Part shown: positions 35,070 through 45,503 of the stretch, one piece after another
How the letters are laid out: every line of letters begins with the position of its first letter
Position numbering within the stretch: position 1 is the stretch's first letter
NCBI GenBank assembly: GCA_963701435.1
Contig: CAVPAL010000023.1
Location: forward strand, 982,143 to 1,046,142
Reading direction: 5' to 3'
Origin: JAACFF01 sp963701435
Lineage (GTDB): Bacteria > Chloroflexota > Anaerolineae > Promineifilales > Promineifilaceae
DNA length: 64,000 nucleotides
Position numbers and translations under genes: made by a program
Notes under the pieces: model-generated
What the model was told of the DNA's origin: nothing
The model's database searches: none
Seen by the model: only the letters and a program-made list of their open reading frames with translations

Positions 35070-35961
35070 ACACTATCACCAACGCCTTCACGGTCGACCT
35101 CGAAGATTGGTTCCAGGGACTCACCAGCACCAATCCGCGGTTGATCAATGGCCCCAATTTGAAAGTCGCGTGGTCTCCGCTACCAGCGACCTGCTGCAAA
35201 TTTTGCAGACGCATGCTGTACAGGCCACATTTTTTGTTCTGGGCTACGTCGCCGATCAATATCCCGGTCTCATCGAACAAATCCTTGCGGATGGTCATGA
35301 AATCGGTATTCATGGGTACCATCACCGTTTCGTTTACAAAATGATGCAGCCCGAATTTGAGCGCGAGATAGATATGTCGCTGGAAGCAGTACAACGCATC
35401 ACTGGCGCGACGCCGCTGGGCCATCGCGCCCCCTACTTTTCAATCAACGCAGCGACTCCCTGGGCTTTTGATGTTCTGGCAGCGCGCGGTTTGCGCTACG
35501 ACAGCAGCGTTTTTCCAATCCGCAACAGGCTCTATGGTTTTCCGGATGCGCCGCGCTTCCCTTATTTATTAGAAGAAACAGGCCTGATGGAGTTTCCGGC
35601 CACAACGATGCAGTTTCTGGGCCGCAAATGGCCGGTGGCGGGCGGTTTTTATAATCGTTTCCAGCCTTATGCCCTGATTAAACGCGGCATTCAACAGGTC
35701 AATGCAGAAGGACATCCGGCAATTTTGTATATCCATCCCTGGGAATTGGACACGGGACAACGGTATTCTCAGGTAACTACGCGCGAGCGGTTGACGCATT
35801 ATTACGGCCGTCACGGTCTGACGCGCAAATTGGCGCAGCTTTTCAACGATTTTAACTTTGGCCCTCTGAAAGCGCTTTTGCCGGAAATACAAGCGTTAGA
35901 AACCCAGGATTTAGCGCCTGATTTCGCCGGTCAATCAAATTATGAAAAAAGCAGTTTGTAA
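35066..35961 (+). pseudogene. Polysaccharide deacetylase, XrtA-cluster type, one frameshift
   Basis: The N-terminus NAFTVDLEDWFQGL (metal Asp in DLEDWF) is in one frame. A missing base near 35,157-35,163 moves the rest to the next frame: FESRVVSATSDLLQIL, TFFVLGYVADQYPGLI, the metal His pair in EIGIHGYHHRF, HRAPYFSIN, RYDSSVFP and the C-terminal LYIHPWELDTGQ. The 896-nt span is one base short of whole codons, which fits a single deletion. The family removes N-acetyl groups from an exported polysaccharide and usually travels with FemAB-like and exosortase-cluster genes; a FemAB gene follows here. Confidence 0.85.
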
Positions 35962-35988
35962 TTTTCTTTTTGTTGGCGCCCGAATATT

Positions 35989-37065
35989 ATGATTTCAACC
36001 ATCACTCCGCAGCAGATAGACACAAAAGTCTCAATTCATGCGTTAACCGACGGGAAACGCACTGATTGGGATGCCTATGTGCAGGCTGCGCCGAATGGAT
36101 TGCCCATGCATCTGTCCAGTTGGCAAACGATCATGTACCGGACATATGCTTACAACACCAAATTTCTGTATGCGCAGCAAGCAAACGAGATTGTGGGTGT
36201 GCTGCCGCTGTTTTTTGTACCCAGCCGCATAACCGGCCGGCGCGCCATGACGCTGCCGGGCGCTTTGTGTGCGCAAAATGACGCAGTTGCGAATGCTTTA
36301 ATCCAGGCAGGCTTGGAAACGGCCGTTTCCCACAAACTCAATCGTCTCGTCCTGCAAGACAGCCGCCGCGCCTGGCCTGTTCCCGGAAACACAACAAACC
36401 AGCACGTTCATTGGGTACTTGGGCTGGAACCATCAGAAGATGATTTATGGCGCCGGTTGGACGGCAATATGCGCCGCCAGGTACGCAAAGCGCGCAAAAA
36501 CGGTTTGACCGTTGAAGTTAATCGCACGGCCAAACTATTAGATCCGTTTTATGACGTTTTCAGCCGCTTTACGCATACCGCCGGCGCGCCCATATTTGGA
36601 CGCTCTTTTTTGGAAAATATTGTCCAAACACTGCCGGATAACTTTAACATTGCCGTAGTCCGGTATGAAAAACAAGCCATTGCCGCTTATTTTCAACTGG
36701 AAATGAACCAGACCGTGTACGGCATGTGGGGCGCTGCTCTGCACGAAACCATAAATTTGCGCCCCGCCTATCTTGCACTCTGGGAAATTATGGCCGACGC
36801 CATCAGGCATGGGTTCACGACGCTCGATATGGGACGCAGTCCTGCCAATTCCAACGCCTCTAAATTCAAAGGTCAGTGGGGCGGCCGTGCGTTCCCGGTA
36901 TATCAACAGATAATGCGGATTGGCGCCGCTAAAGATGAGAGTATCACCCATCAATTACAGACAGATGGAAAAATGCAATGGTTTATGCGCATGTGGCCAC
37001 GGTTGCCCTTAAGCATGACGCGCACAATTGGCCCCCGCCTGCGCTGGCATGTGCCTTTTGCATGA
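35989..37065 (+). CDS. FemAB-like GNAT transferase
   Basis: 358 residues, intact although its neighbours are broken. It matches the FemAB-related GNAT proteins found next to polysaccharide deacetylases. Blocks seen: HLSSWQTIMYRTYAYNT (N-terminal fold), GVLPLFFVPSRITGRR, RRQVRKARKNGLTVEV, ENIVQTLPDNFNIAVVRYE and FTTLDMGRSPANSNASKFKGQWGG (the cofactor-binding C-terminal region). Such proteins are thought to transfer an acyl or aminoacyl group to an envelope glycan. The substrate is unknown. Confidence 0.85.
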   Translation: MISTITPQQIDTKVSIHALTDGKRTDWDAYVQAAPNGLPMHLSSWQTIMYRTYAYNTKFLYAQQANEIVGVLPLFFVPSRITGRRAMTLPGALCAQNDAVANALIQAGLETAVSHKLNRLVLQDSRRAWPVPGNTTNQHVHWVLGLEPSEDDLWRRLDGNMRRQVRKARKNGLTVEVNRTAKLLDPFYDVFSRFTHTAGAPIFGRSFLENIVQTLPDNFNIAVVRYEKQAIAAYFQLEMNQTVYGMWGAALHETINLRPAYLALWEIMADAIRHGFTTLDMGRSPANSNASKFKGQWGGRAFPVYQQIMRIGAAKDESITHQLQTDGKMQWFMRMWPRLPLSMTRTIGPRLRWHVPFA

Positions 37066-37151
37066 AAAAGGCAAAACGTATTCTTAAAACAGCTTTATCT
37101 TAACGGCAGCTTCATTCACAACAGGTTTGATTTTTGACACAATAGATATCA

Positions 37152-39390
37152 ATGCAACGCTTACGCCAACTCTTTACCCCCCATATCCTGCTTGCCATCG
37201 GCCTGATTATCATCTGGGTATTTGTGCTTGCCGGGCAGCCGCATACACTGCCTATACAAGCCGCAAGCTGGCTCACATTCCTGGCTCTGCTGATTACCCC
37301 GGGTTACCTCCTGGGCGATATGGCCGCCTGGCGTCTTAATCTGGACTCGATTGAGCGTCTGGCGCTGGCTTTACCCTTGGGCGTTTTAGTGTTGGCCATT
37401 CCGGGCGCGATCGCTCTGCTGCTGCACCTGACTCTGACAGAACTTGCGGTTTTTTGGGCAGTTGTCTCAGCAGGGGTTATTTTGCTGTGGTTTGTTTTCG
37501 CCCTGTTGGTGCGACAGAAACGGCCGTTCTCAACCAACAAATGGGCTGCCGATGAAATCATTTTGCTGCTGCTGCTGGCAGCCGCTTTTCTAATTATCCT
37601 GCCCACCCTCACGCTTTACAAAATCGACGGAGACGCCTACGCCGTCAACTCCTTTGCCGTCGATGCCCTCGCCGGAAAACCACTCAACATCACCGAGCCG
37701 CTCTTTGGCACGGAGCTTGGCCCCGGCGTGCGCATGGTTTTCAACCAATCGCTGACCCTCAACTACCTCTGGACCTATTTTTCCGGCATCGATCCCAACA
37801 CCCTAATCGCCGCCGCCTCCAAATCGATGCTGGCTTTATGGGCCATCTTGGCTGCCTACACGCTGGGCAAAGCGGCCGGCAACGGCAGTCGCCGCTTTGG
37901 CCTGCTTGTGGCCGCCATTCAACTGCTCATCTACCTGGCTGCGCCCTTTATTCGCGGCGACAACGTCAGCCTCTTCTTCTTTGAACGCATCAACGCCGAC
38001 AAATTTATGGTTCCGGTGACCATGCTGCCGGTCGTCTTTGCCTTTTGCATCACCTTCGTGCGCAGCGGCAAATGGCAGGCCTGGCTGGCAGCCGCCTGGC
38101 GACGCTTGCCGTTTCCACCATTCATCCCCTGATCGCCGCCATGTTGGCGCTGGCCGTAGGCGCGTTTGGCGCGCTGCATCTGCTGATGAATCTGCGGCGG
38201 CGCAGCGCCTGGCTGCGCGTTATCGCTCTGTGGATCTTGATCGTGCATTGTGATGCTGCTGCCGCTTGTGCAGTTGATCCTTTCCCAGGGGAAGCACCGC
38301 TGGCTTCTTCCTATCCCAGCAGCTTTGAAGGTTGGGACGTGGGCGCGAAAAAGGTGCCTGTGCTGCCTTTTATCCACATGAACAGCCTCGATTATTACGG
38401 CCCCTGCCAAATATGGCCGAACTGGAAGCGGCCGACGCTTACGACAACAACCAACCCATTCCTGATCTGGCGTTTTGCGATCAACATGACCCGCCGCCGG
38501 CTGATCTTGTTTGACATCGACAGTTACATTTCTGATCCCAGCTTGGTCATGGAACCGGTTTATTTCCTGGCCCTGCTGCTGCTGCCGATGTTTTTGTGGC
38601 GCTTGCGCCGTGATGAAGCGGCCCAGTTTGTGGTAGCCGTCTCGCTGGCGGTGCTGTTTGTCATGTTCAACCCGTTGATCACGCCGTTGATCGGTTCTTT
38701 TGTGATGCCCTGGATTTTGTGGCGTTTTGTGTGGATTTTGCCTTATGGACTGATCTTTGCCCTGGCAGTCCAGCAAATTTATGGCAGGCAGTGGTAGGCG
38801 CTGATCGGGTCGATTGGACGGTCAGTCAACAGACCACCAACCGTTTGGCCCAATTTGCGCCTGACTTTTGTTGATTCTGCTAACCTTGGCATTGACGCCC
38901 GGCATTTTGCGCAATCTTCAGAATCTTAACGGCCGTATCGCCTTCTCCTATGCCTATCCCACCCCGAAAAGATTTTTGCGCGTCTAAATGCAGAAATTGG
39001 AAACCAATGGCCCGGCCGTCGTATTCGCCGAACAAGACTTGAGCGTCACCCTGCCCGCCTTTGTCGCCGACGGCCCAATTGTCGCTCATCGCACCCCCAC
39101 CACCAGCGAAATTTTCCCGGCCGATCAACAAGACCTCGCCTTGCAGCGTCTCATCGACCAAAATGACTTCTTCACCACGCCCTATCTGACCACCGAACAG
39201 CCTGACAACTTTAGAACAATATAACGTCGGCTACTTCTCACCGACAGCGGCAGCGATTTAGACATGCAGATGCGTCTGACAGATGAATGGTTCACCTGGC
39301 TGGAAGATGACCAGGCATTTTCGTTGTATACGGTCAAATACCCTACCCGAGCCTACAGCGACAATTCTGGGCAACAGCGCCATGGCGGAG
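37152..39390 (+). pseudogene. Large multi-pass membrane protein, several frameshifts
   Basis: The first 310 codons (from ATG 37152) have about eight transmembrane helices (HILLAIGLIIIWVFVLAG, RLALALPLGVLVLAIPGAI, IILLLLLAAAFLIILPTL) and resemble membrane glycosyltransferases of the PMT/ArnT type by topology, without a recognisable catalytic motif. The frame breaks at about 38,095. Sequence continues in other frames: STIHPLIAAMLALAV; then DPSLVMEPVYFLALLLLPMF; then TLPAFVADGPIVAHRTPTTS near 39,050; then TDEWFTWLEDDQAFSLYTV near 39,290. At least four indels are needed to join these. It may run on into the TPR array as one gene. Confidence 0.7.
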
Positions 39391-40205
39391 CATGACTGGC
39401 TTGCTGCACAAACCATTACGAAGCCGCGCTTGAAGCCAATCAGCATGATTTAATCGCGCGCGTCGGGTTGGCGGAACTGGCCCAGCGCCAGGGTCGCTTT
39501 GCTGCCGCGCTTTCCCACTTACAGGCGGCCATGATGATTGCTGATTTGCCGATCCTCCATTACCAGCTCGGCAAACTGTATGCAGACCAGGGACGCATCG
39601 AGGACAGCATTGTGGCTTTTAACGCCGCACAGAAAGGCAGCGCCTCAAATCGCCCGTTATCAAGCCGCGTTCGGCGATGCCTGTCTTGCCGCCAGTCTGG
39701 AAGAGTTGTGCAGAAACCAGTATAAAACGGCCGTTTCCCTGCAATAATTGGCGCGATCAATCCGGGCCGCTCATCGCTGAAGCAGATTTATGGCAGCAGC
39801 GCGGCAATGCCCAACGTGCCTTGCCCCTTTATGAACGAGGCCGCAAAAATAAATCCCAGCGAATACAATATCTTTGTCCTGGTCAGCGCCTATCGTGAAC
39901 AGGGTCACTTTGAGCGAGGCGGCGTCAATTGTGCGCTCAATGCGTGTCCTCTATCCCACTCTCGGCCGATGTGGTCATTGTTGAAGCCGACTTGGAAGTC
40001 GCCCAGGACAATTACGACACCAGCAATCAGATCTGCTGCGTCATGCTATCTGGCTGCAAGAGCTGCAAGTACAGGAAACCACCACCACACATCTGGCGCT
40101 GGCGCAAGTTTTGCTGGAAGCAGGCCAATTGGATGACGCCGCCGACGAAATCGCTTATTCTGTCAACATTAAACCCATACAGCCCGACCGGTCACACCTT
40201 GCGCG
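39391..40205 (+). pseudogene. Frameshifted 5' part of the TPR array
   Basis: TPR-like sequence in shifting frames: AALSHLQAAMMIADLPILHY and GKLYADQGRIEDSIVAF near 39,500-39,630; AFGDACLAASLEELCRNQ near 39,680; GNAQRALPLYER near 39,805; THLALAQVLLEAGQLDDAA near 40,095. Four or more indels separate these blocks. It continues directly into the intact frame from 40206. The junction with the preceding membrane protein has no clear start codon, so the two may be fused. Confidence 0.65.
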
Positions 40206-43091
40206 GTGAATTATTTCACGCAACATCAGGATTTCGATGCCTCCGTACGCGCTTATCAACGCGCGTTTGAATTAGACCCCACTCAGACCGGCGTCTATGT
40301 CGCTCTCAGCAATGAACTGCGCCAAAATGGTGGTGAACCGGATGATGTGATGGTGCTGCTGCAAACTGCCCTGCGCGTTGATGCCCATGAAGCAACTTTA
40401 TTGCTCGCGTTGGGTGACCAATGGCAGCGGCTAGATGATTCTGACAAGGCTATTGAAGCGTATCAATCCGCCGTTGAACAGCTAACGCCCTATGGCAGTT
40501 CCCTGCGCCAGAGGCCCGCTGCCAGCGCCAGCAGCCGCGCGTTTGCATTCTCCCGCATAGCCGGCACATATGAAGATTTAGGTCAGATAGAAGCCGCAAT
40601 GAATTATTACCACGCCGCCGCCGCAGCCGCACCAAACAGTGCCTGGCCGCACCTGCTTCTGGGGGATGCTTTACGCCGCCGCAATGAGGTAGATACGGCC
40701 GTTAGCGCTTATGAAACAGCCATCAACCTAGATGCTGAATACGTCGATGCGTATGTAAGACTATCAGATTTGTACGAAGCAGGCGGGGAAGTCGCGCTCG
40801 CGCGCAGCTACTATCAACGGGCATTGGATTTGACTGCGCCTGAAGCGGCTCAAACCAGCCCCTCTCTGAGGCTGGTGGAATTACCGCTGCCGCCCACCGC
40901 TGAGGGCGCAGCGCTGACTTCGGACGAAACCTTGCACCGTTCCCGGCTAACCACTTCGGCAAACGCCGCGCCGCTTGACCCGGTTGCAGGTTTAGATCAC
41001 AGTGATGTCTATGCCGCCGCAGCGCTTTACCAGGATCACGATCAGGAAGAGCAGGCTATGAGCTTGTATCAGCAGCGCTTGCAGCAAGGCCAGGCAGAAA
41101 ATTGGTCATCCACGGTAATGTCTCGCTATCACAAAGAGATGGGCGACCTATATCTGGTCCAAAATGAACTGGGTTCAGCTATTGCTTCCTATGAAGAAGC
41201 GATTCAACTGGACAACTGGTGGCCGGAAGCGCGGTTGGGTCTGGCGGAAGCGCTGGCTTTGCTGGGTAAGACGCAAGAGGGGCTTGAACAGTTGGAAACG
41301 GCCGTATCCGTCGCGCCCGGTTCAGTCGAAGCACAACTTGCGCTGGCCAACGTTTTGGATGAATTAGGCCGCCCCACTGAGGCCATGACCATTTACATAA
41401 ACACGGCGCAAAAGCATCCCGGTAACGGGCAGGCAACATTGGCCCTGGCGCGCGCCTGGCAAGACCGCAGCCGCTGGGACAAGGCCGAAGAAAGTTTTCA
41501 GGCTACCATCGAAACCAATCCCGGCACGGCCGACGCCTATGTGGGTCTGGCTGAAATTCGGATTGATGAAAATGCGTATGACGAAGCGCAAACCCTGCTG
41601 GAAATTGCAACCCAAATTGACTACAACAACGTTGGCAGTTACATTCACCTGGGCGAACTAGCCCAGCGGCGCGGCGACACAGCTGCGGCTCTAGGCTGGT
41701 ACCAACACGCTGCGACGCTGCCGGCCGCCGACCAAAGTTTAAATCTGACCTTGATCGACTCGTTGATTCGTTATGGCGACTACGAAACCGCGCTGGCATA
41801 TACTGATGAAGCGCTGCAGCAGCACGTCAACGATGTTGAGCTGTTGTTACGCAAAGGCCGCATTGAACGCATATACGGCCGTTATGATGACGCCCTGCAC
41901 ACCTTGAGCACCGCCCAGGCCAATGATCCGAAGAACGGCCGTCTTTACACCGAACTGGCAGACCTTTATCTGGCGCATGGCGCGCAGGACAATGCCCTCT
42001 CAGCCTATGAACAAGCCATCAGCCTGCAGCCAGAAGAAGCCACCTACTATGTAGCCGCCAGCCAGCTCATGGCCGCCCAGGGCGCGCCCGAAATGGCGGA
42101 AGCGCTTTTGGAAGCAGGCTTAACCCATGTCCCCGAACCGGCCGTTCTTTATGACACAATTGCAATCCTGCAGTTACAACAAGGTCAGCCGGACGCCGCT
42201 CTCGAAACCTTGCGCACAGGCCTGAGTGAGTTAGGCGAAAACACCCAAATGTTCCTGGCGATGGGTGACTATTTTGTCAAACGCGCTAACTTCGAACAGG
42301 TAGAAGAACGCTATAATCAGGCTTTGGAAGCGCAGCCGGATATCGCCGACGTGCATATTGCTATGGGTAACTTACACCTGCGGCGCGAGGAGTTGGATGA
42401 AGCCATTGCGCGTTACCAGGAAGCGATCAGCGTAGACCCCACAACGCCCAGCCATTATCTCGCTTTGGGCAACGCGTATGAAGTCGCCGAAGCATGGAAC
42501 GAGGCCGAAACCGCCTATCGCCAGGCGCTGGTTGTCGCGCCGACTCTGGTTAATGGGTATCTTAGCCTGGGCGCTTTATACGAAGCGCAAGAGCGCTGGC
42601 AGGATGCCTTCGATATTTATGAAGCAGGATTAGCTATTGCGCCTGCCTCCGGTCAACTGCTCACCCAATTCGCCTCCTTAAAACTACATCTTGGGCAAGA
42701 AGACAACGCCCTGGATATGCTCAAAGACGCCGTTGCCCTCTCCCCCACTTCCGCCACCTATATTACGCGCGCAGGCATCTACGCTGCACAAAGTATGAAC
42801 ACCGAAGCAAAGGCCGACCTGAATGCGGCGCTGCTGCTGGAACCTGCAGCAGTCGAAGCGCTCGTTGCGCTGGGTGATCTGTACAAATCCGAGGGTGATC
42901 TGGCCGGCGCCGAAGATTATTACCTGCGCGCTGCACAGGCAATGCCCGGCGTCCCGACCGGTTATTTGCGCCTGGGCACCATGGCCCGCGAAGCTGAAAA
43001 CCGGGACGCAGTCGTTTACTGGAACGACCTGGCTCGTCAGGCAGAACCCGGCGGCTTAACCCGTCCAGACGATCTAGGCGACAACCAGTAA
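40206..43091 (+). CDS. Large TPR-repeat protein (intact 3' part)
   Basis: 961 codons in one frame, made almost entirely of tetratricopeptide repeats (more than 20 by eye), with typical phrases such as SVRAYQRAFELDPTQTG, AIASYEEAIQLDNWWPEA, EAIARYQEAISVDPTTP and AEDYYLRAAQAMPGVPTG. The nominal start at 40206 is GTG inside a repeat, so the real start is upstream in the frameshifted part. It has no signal peptide in this portion. It is probably a scaffold for assembly or export of the neighbouring glycan machinery, an inference from position. Several ACGGCCGT copies lie within. Confidence 0.8.
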   Translation: MNYFTQHQDFDASVRAYQRAFELDPTQTGVYVALSNELRQNGGEPDDVMVLLQTALRVDAHEATLLLALGDQWQRLDDSDKAIEAYQSAVEQLTPYGSSLRQRPAASASSRAFAFSRIAGTYEDLGQIEAAMNYYHAAAAAAPNSAWPHLLLGDALRRRNEVDTAVSAYETAINLDAEYVDAYVRLSDLYEAGGEVALARSYYQRALDLTAPEAAQTSPSLRLVELPLPPTAEGAALTSDETLHRSRLTTSANAAPLDPVAGLDHSDVYAAAALYQDHDQEEQAMSLYQQRLQQGQAENWSSTVMSRYHKEMGDLYLVQNELGSAIASYEEAIQLDNWWPEARLGLAEALALLGKTQEGLEQLETAVSVAPGSVEAQLALANVLDELGRPTEAMTIYINTAQKHPGNGQATLALARAWQDRSRWDKAEESFQATIETNPGTADAYVGLAEIRIDENAYDEAQTLLEIATQIDYNNVGSYIHLGELAQRRGDTAAALGWYQHAATLPAADQSLNLTLIDSLIRYGDYETALAYTDEALQQHVNDVELLLRKGRIERIYGRYDDALHTLSTAQANDPKNGRLYTELADLYLAHGAQDNALSAYEQAISLQPEEATYYVAASQLMAAQGAPEMAEALLEAGLTHVPEPAVLYDTIAILQLQQGQPDAALETLRTGLSELGENTQMFLAMGDYFVKRANFEQVEERYNQALEAQPDIADVHIAMGNLHLRREELDEAIARYQEAISVDPTTPSHYLALGNAYEVAEAWNEAETAYRQALVVAPTLVNGYLSLGALYEAQERWQDAFDIYEAGLAIAPASGQLLTQFASLKLHLGQEDNALDMLKDAVALSPTSATYITRAGIYAAQSMNTEAKADLNAALLLEPAAVEALVALGDLYKSEGDLAGAEDYYLRAAQAMPGVPTGYLRLGTMAREAENRDAVVYWNDLARQAEPGGLTRPDDLGDNQ

Positions 43092-43110
43092 TATTGTATA
43101 GGATATTATT

Positions 43111-44253
43111 TTGCATAAATTTATTTCCAGGGAATCAACCCGGCGCATTTCTAAAAGATTCTTCTTTTTACCGTTTAACGCAGGAAACTTTTTAATTCTG
43201 ACACTGATCAGCTTGTTGGCCGGTCTGATCTGGCTGACACAAGCCGGCTCAAGCATCGCCCAGGAACAATCGCCGCTGCAAACGTTGTGGATTGACCTAA
43301 GTCTGGGGCAGCCGTTGGTGGAGTCATTCAACCAGAATGCACGCCCTGACGATATCGCACGTGTGGAACATATTTCGCAGCTTGACATGCTGGCGGAAGT
43401 CACGAGGGGGCGTAAACTGGTTGTGTTCAAATCAGCCGCCGATGCGGAAAGGTTAATTCCCCACATCTACGAAGATATTGATATTGTAGGCTACAATCTG
43501 GAACATGGGCCGGCGAATCCGCGCGAAGAACAGGAAAACCCCGTAGAAAGTATCAAGAGCCTGCGCGCCGTGGTTGACAAATATGGATTAGAGTTGGCGT
43601 TCGGACCCGACCACCGTTTTGCCAGCAGTCACGGCGCATCAATGGCGCCCTACGCCGACCTCTTTATTTTACAAATACAAAAAGTCCAAACGGAACCCGA
43701 AACCGTCTATGAGTTCGTCCGCCCAATTGTCAACGCCGTGCGCCGAGCGAACCCGGATATCGAAATCAGCGTGCAGATTCGAACCGAAGGCGAATTTGAT
43801 GATATGCTGGCCTTGCTCACTCCGCTGCAAGATGATCTGGACGGTATATCAATTTTGACAAGCGTCGAAACAGTTCCGGTAGCGCAATCCTGGCTAGCGG
43901 AATTACGCCCTGCGCCGCCTCCGACGCCAACGCCCACATCTACGCCGGTCAAGGTGGCCGAAAAAGGTACATCAGCGCGAGCGAGCGATGGACTGGCCCC
44001 TTTCGAAGCTGCCGGAGAAACGGCCGTTCGCGCAAACAGCACGCCCATACCTGACGAAAGCATAGCTGAATCAAACGCGGAAGAAGAACCTGCTTCTGCA
44101 AACGAAGGCCCGCTTGTGCCAACCCCCGACGCCCTCTCTGCGCCGGTCGAAAATCAGCGCGCCGGTTCCACCTGGCTGTTCATTGTCATTGGTGTCGCTG
44201 CTGTAATCGCCTTTGGCGCCGGGTATTTCAGCCGCCGCACCGACAGTGGATAA
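43111..44253 (+). CDS. Secreted barrel-like protein with C-terminal membrane anchor
   Basis: 380 residues, TTG start with AGGAT upstream. An N-terminal signal segment (FLILTLISLLAGLIWLTQAG) is followed by a globular domain (about 45-270) with alternating strands and helices and phrases such as DIVGYNLEHGPANPREE, LELAFGPDHRF, ADLFILQIQKVQ and DIEISVQIRTEG, which recalls TIM-barrel glycosidase-like proteins. No catalytic pair is certain. A Pro/Thr/Glu-rich spacer (270-345) leads to a C-terminal helix WLFIVIGVAAVIAFGAGYF and SRRTDSG, a signal-anchor-like tail reminiscent of sorting tails. Function unknown. It follows the TPR gene by 19 nt. Confidence 0.72.
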   Translation: MHKFISRESTRRISKRFFFLPFNAGNFLILTLISLLAGLIWLTQAGSSIAQEQSPLQTLWIDLSLGQPLVESFNQNARPDDIARVEHISQLDMLAEVTRGRKLVVFKSAADAERLIPHIYEDIDIVGYNLEHGPANPREEQENPVESIKSLRAVVDKYGLELAFGPDHRFASSHGASMAPYADLFILQIQKVQTEPETVYEFVRPIVNAVRRANPDIEISVQIRTEGEFDDMLALLTPLQDDLDGISILTSVETVPVAQSWLAELRPAPPPTPTPTSTPVKVAEKGTSARASDGLAPFEAAGETAVRANSTPIPDESIAESNAEEEPASANEGPLVPTPDALSAPVENQRAGSTWLFIVIGVAAVIAFGAGYFSRRTDSG

Positions 44254-45499
44254 AAACGCAGCTCAGTCCTCTGCTGTCGCCAGGCGTTCCCGCTGGGCGA
44301 TCATTGCGCCCGCGCTCACTTCGCGCAATTTCCGCCTGTTTTGGCTGGCCCAAATCATCTCCGTCACAGGAACATCTCTCCAGGTTATCGCCGAGGGGTA
44401 TTTAATTTACCAGATCACCGATTCCACCTTCTGGCTGGGTGCAGTCGGCTTTATGGCCCTGCTGCCGGTTGTGCCGATTTCGCTGATTGGCGGTGTATTG
44501 ATCGACCGCGCGCCGCGCCGAAAACTAATTATGGTCACTCAATTCGGCCTGTTTTTACAAGCGCTGGTATTTGCCTTTCTCACTCTAAGCGGCCGTATTC
44601 AACTCTGGCATGTGTTCATACTCTACTTTGTGTTTGGGGCGCTGCTGGCCATAGACAATCCCGCCAGGCGCGCATTTTTAGTCGATATTGTTGAACGCGA
44701 ACAGCTTGCCAACGCTGTCGCCCTAAACGCCACCATCTTCAATATCTCCAATCTGGTCGGTTTCGCACTGGGCGGCCTGCTAATCGCTTCGTTTGGCGTC
44801 GGACCAACGATGCTTGTCAATGCGCTCACATACTTTTTTCCCATTATTGCACTGGCGCTGATGCGCGTGAAAGATGTTGGCCAGGATACACAAAAGCGCT
44901 CTTTTGGCGTGGCGCTCTCAGAAGGGTTTACAACCCTGCTGCGCAACCCGACTTTGCTGGGCGTGATTGCGCTGATGGCCGTCGTTGGCGGCATGGCGTA
45001 TCCGGTAACGGGGCTGATGCCCGCCTATGCTGAAGAAATTATGGGCGTCGACGCGGTTGGTCTGGGGATTTTACTGGCTTCGGCTGCATTGGGCGCTGTG
45101 CTGGGGACAATCGCCGTGGCGCGTATTGGCGCGCAGGTCAAAGGGCGTAATTTGATTGTTGCGGCGCTAATTTTGCCGCTGCTGATCATCGCCGTGGCGC
45201 TGGCGCCAAATATGCTGGTGGCCTGCCTGGCGCTGGTGGCGCTGGGCCTTGTGCTGCTGGTGCTGCAAAGCCTGGCGGTAACGATTGTACAGCTCAATAT
45301 CGAGGATCGCGTGCGCGGACGCGTGATGACCATCTACAGTATGCTGCACGCCGGTTCCGACATGGGCGCAAATTTTATCGTTGGTGCGGCGGCAGTGCCG
45401 CTGGGATTACCGGTAGCGCTGGTTTTGGGCGGCGGGCTGGCGCTTTTGTTTGCGGTGGGGCTAAACACGCTGCTGCCGGGCCTTCGCCGCCAGGATTAA
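44246..45499 (+). CDS. MFS exporter
   Basis: 417 residues with 12 predicted transmembrane helices. It resembles the EntS-like/MFS_3 exporters: FWLAQIISVTGTSLQVIAEG in helix 1, the loop GGVLIDRAPRRKLI (motif A position), DNPARRAFLVDIVEREQLANA, and a matching second half. The start is placed at GTG 44246, which overlaps the preceding stop by 8 nt (translational coupling). A TTG 33 nt upstream is possible. The substrate is unknown. The position suggests export of a product of this cluster. Confidence 0.85.
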   Translation: MDKNAAQSSAVARRSRWAIIAPALTSRNFRLFWLAQIISVTGTSLQVIAEGYLIYQITDSTFWLGAVGFMALLPVVPISLIGGVLIDRAPRRKLIMVTQFGLFLQALVFAFLTLSGRIQLWHVFILYFVFGALLAIDNPARRAFLVDIVEREQLANAVALNATIFNISNLVGFALGGLLIASFGVGPTMLVNALTYFFPIIALALMRVKDVGQDTQKRSFGVALSEGFTTLLRNPTLLGVIALMAVVGGMAYPVTGLMPAYAEEIMGVDAVGLGILLASAALGAVLGTIAVARIGAQVKGRNLIVAALILPLLIIAVALAPNMLVACLALVALGLVLLVLQSLAVTIVQLNIEDRVRGRVMTIYSMLHAGSDMGANFIVGAAAVPLGLPVALVLGGGLALLFAVGLNTLLPGLRRQD

Positions 45500-45503
45500 A
45501 TTG

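Noticed and set aside
37931..38776. 281-codon minus-strand frame in the membrane-protein region
   Set aside because: Gln/His/Arg-rich shadow of the hydrophobic sense sequence, with no ribosome binding site or motif.
40206..43091. DNA repeats in the TPR gene as a possible CRISPR or tandem repeat
   Set aside because: Repetition is at the protein level with a 34-residue period; the DNA units are too divergent and there are no spacers.
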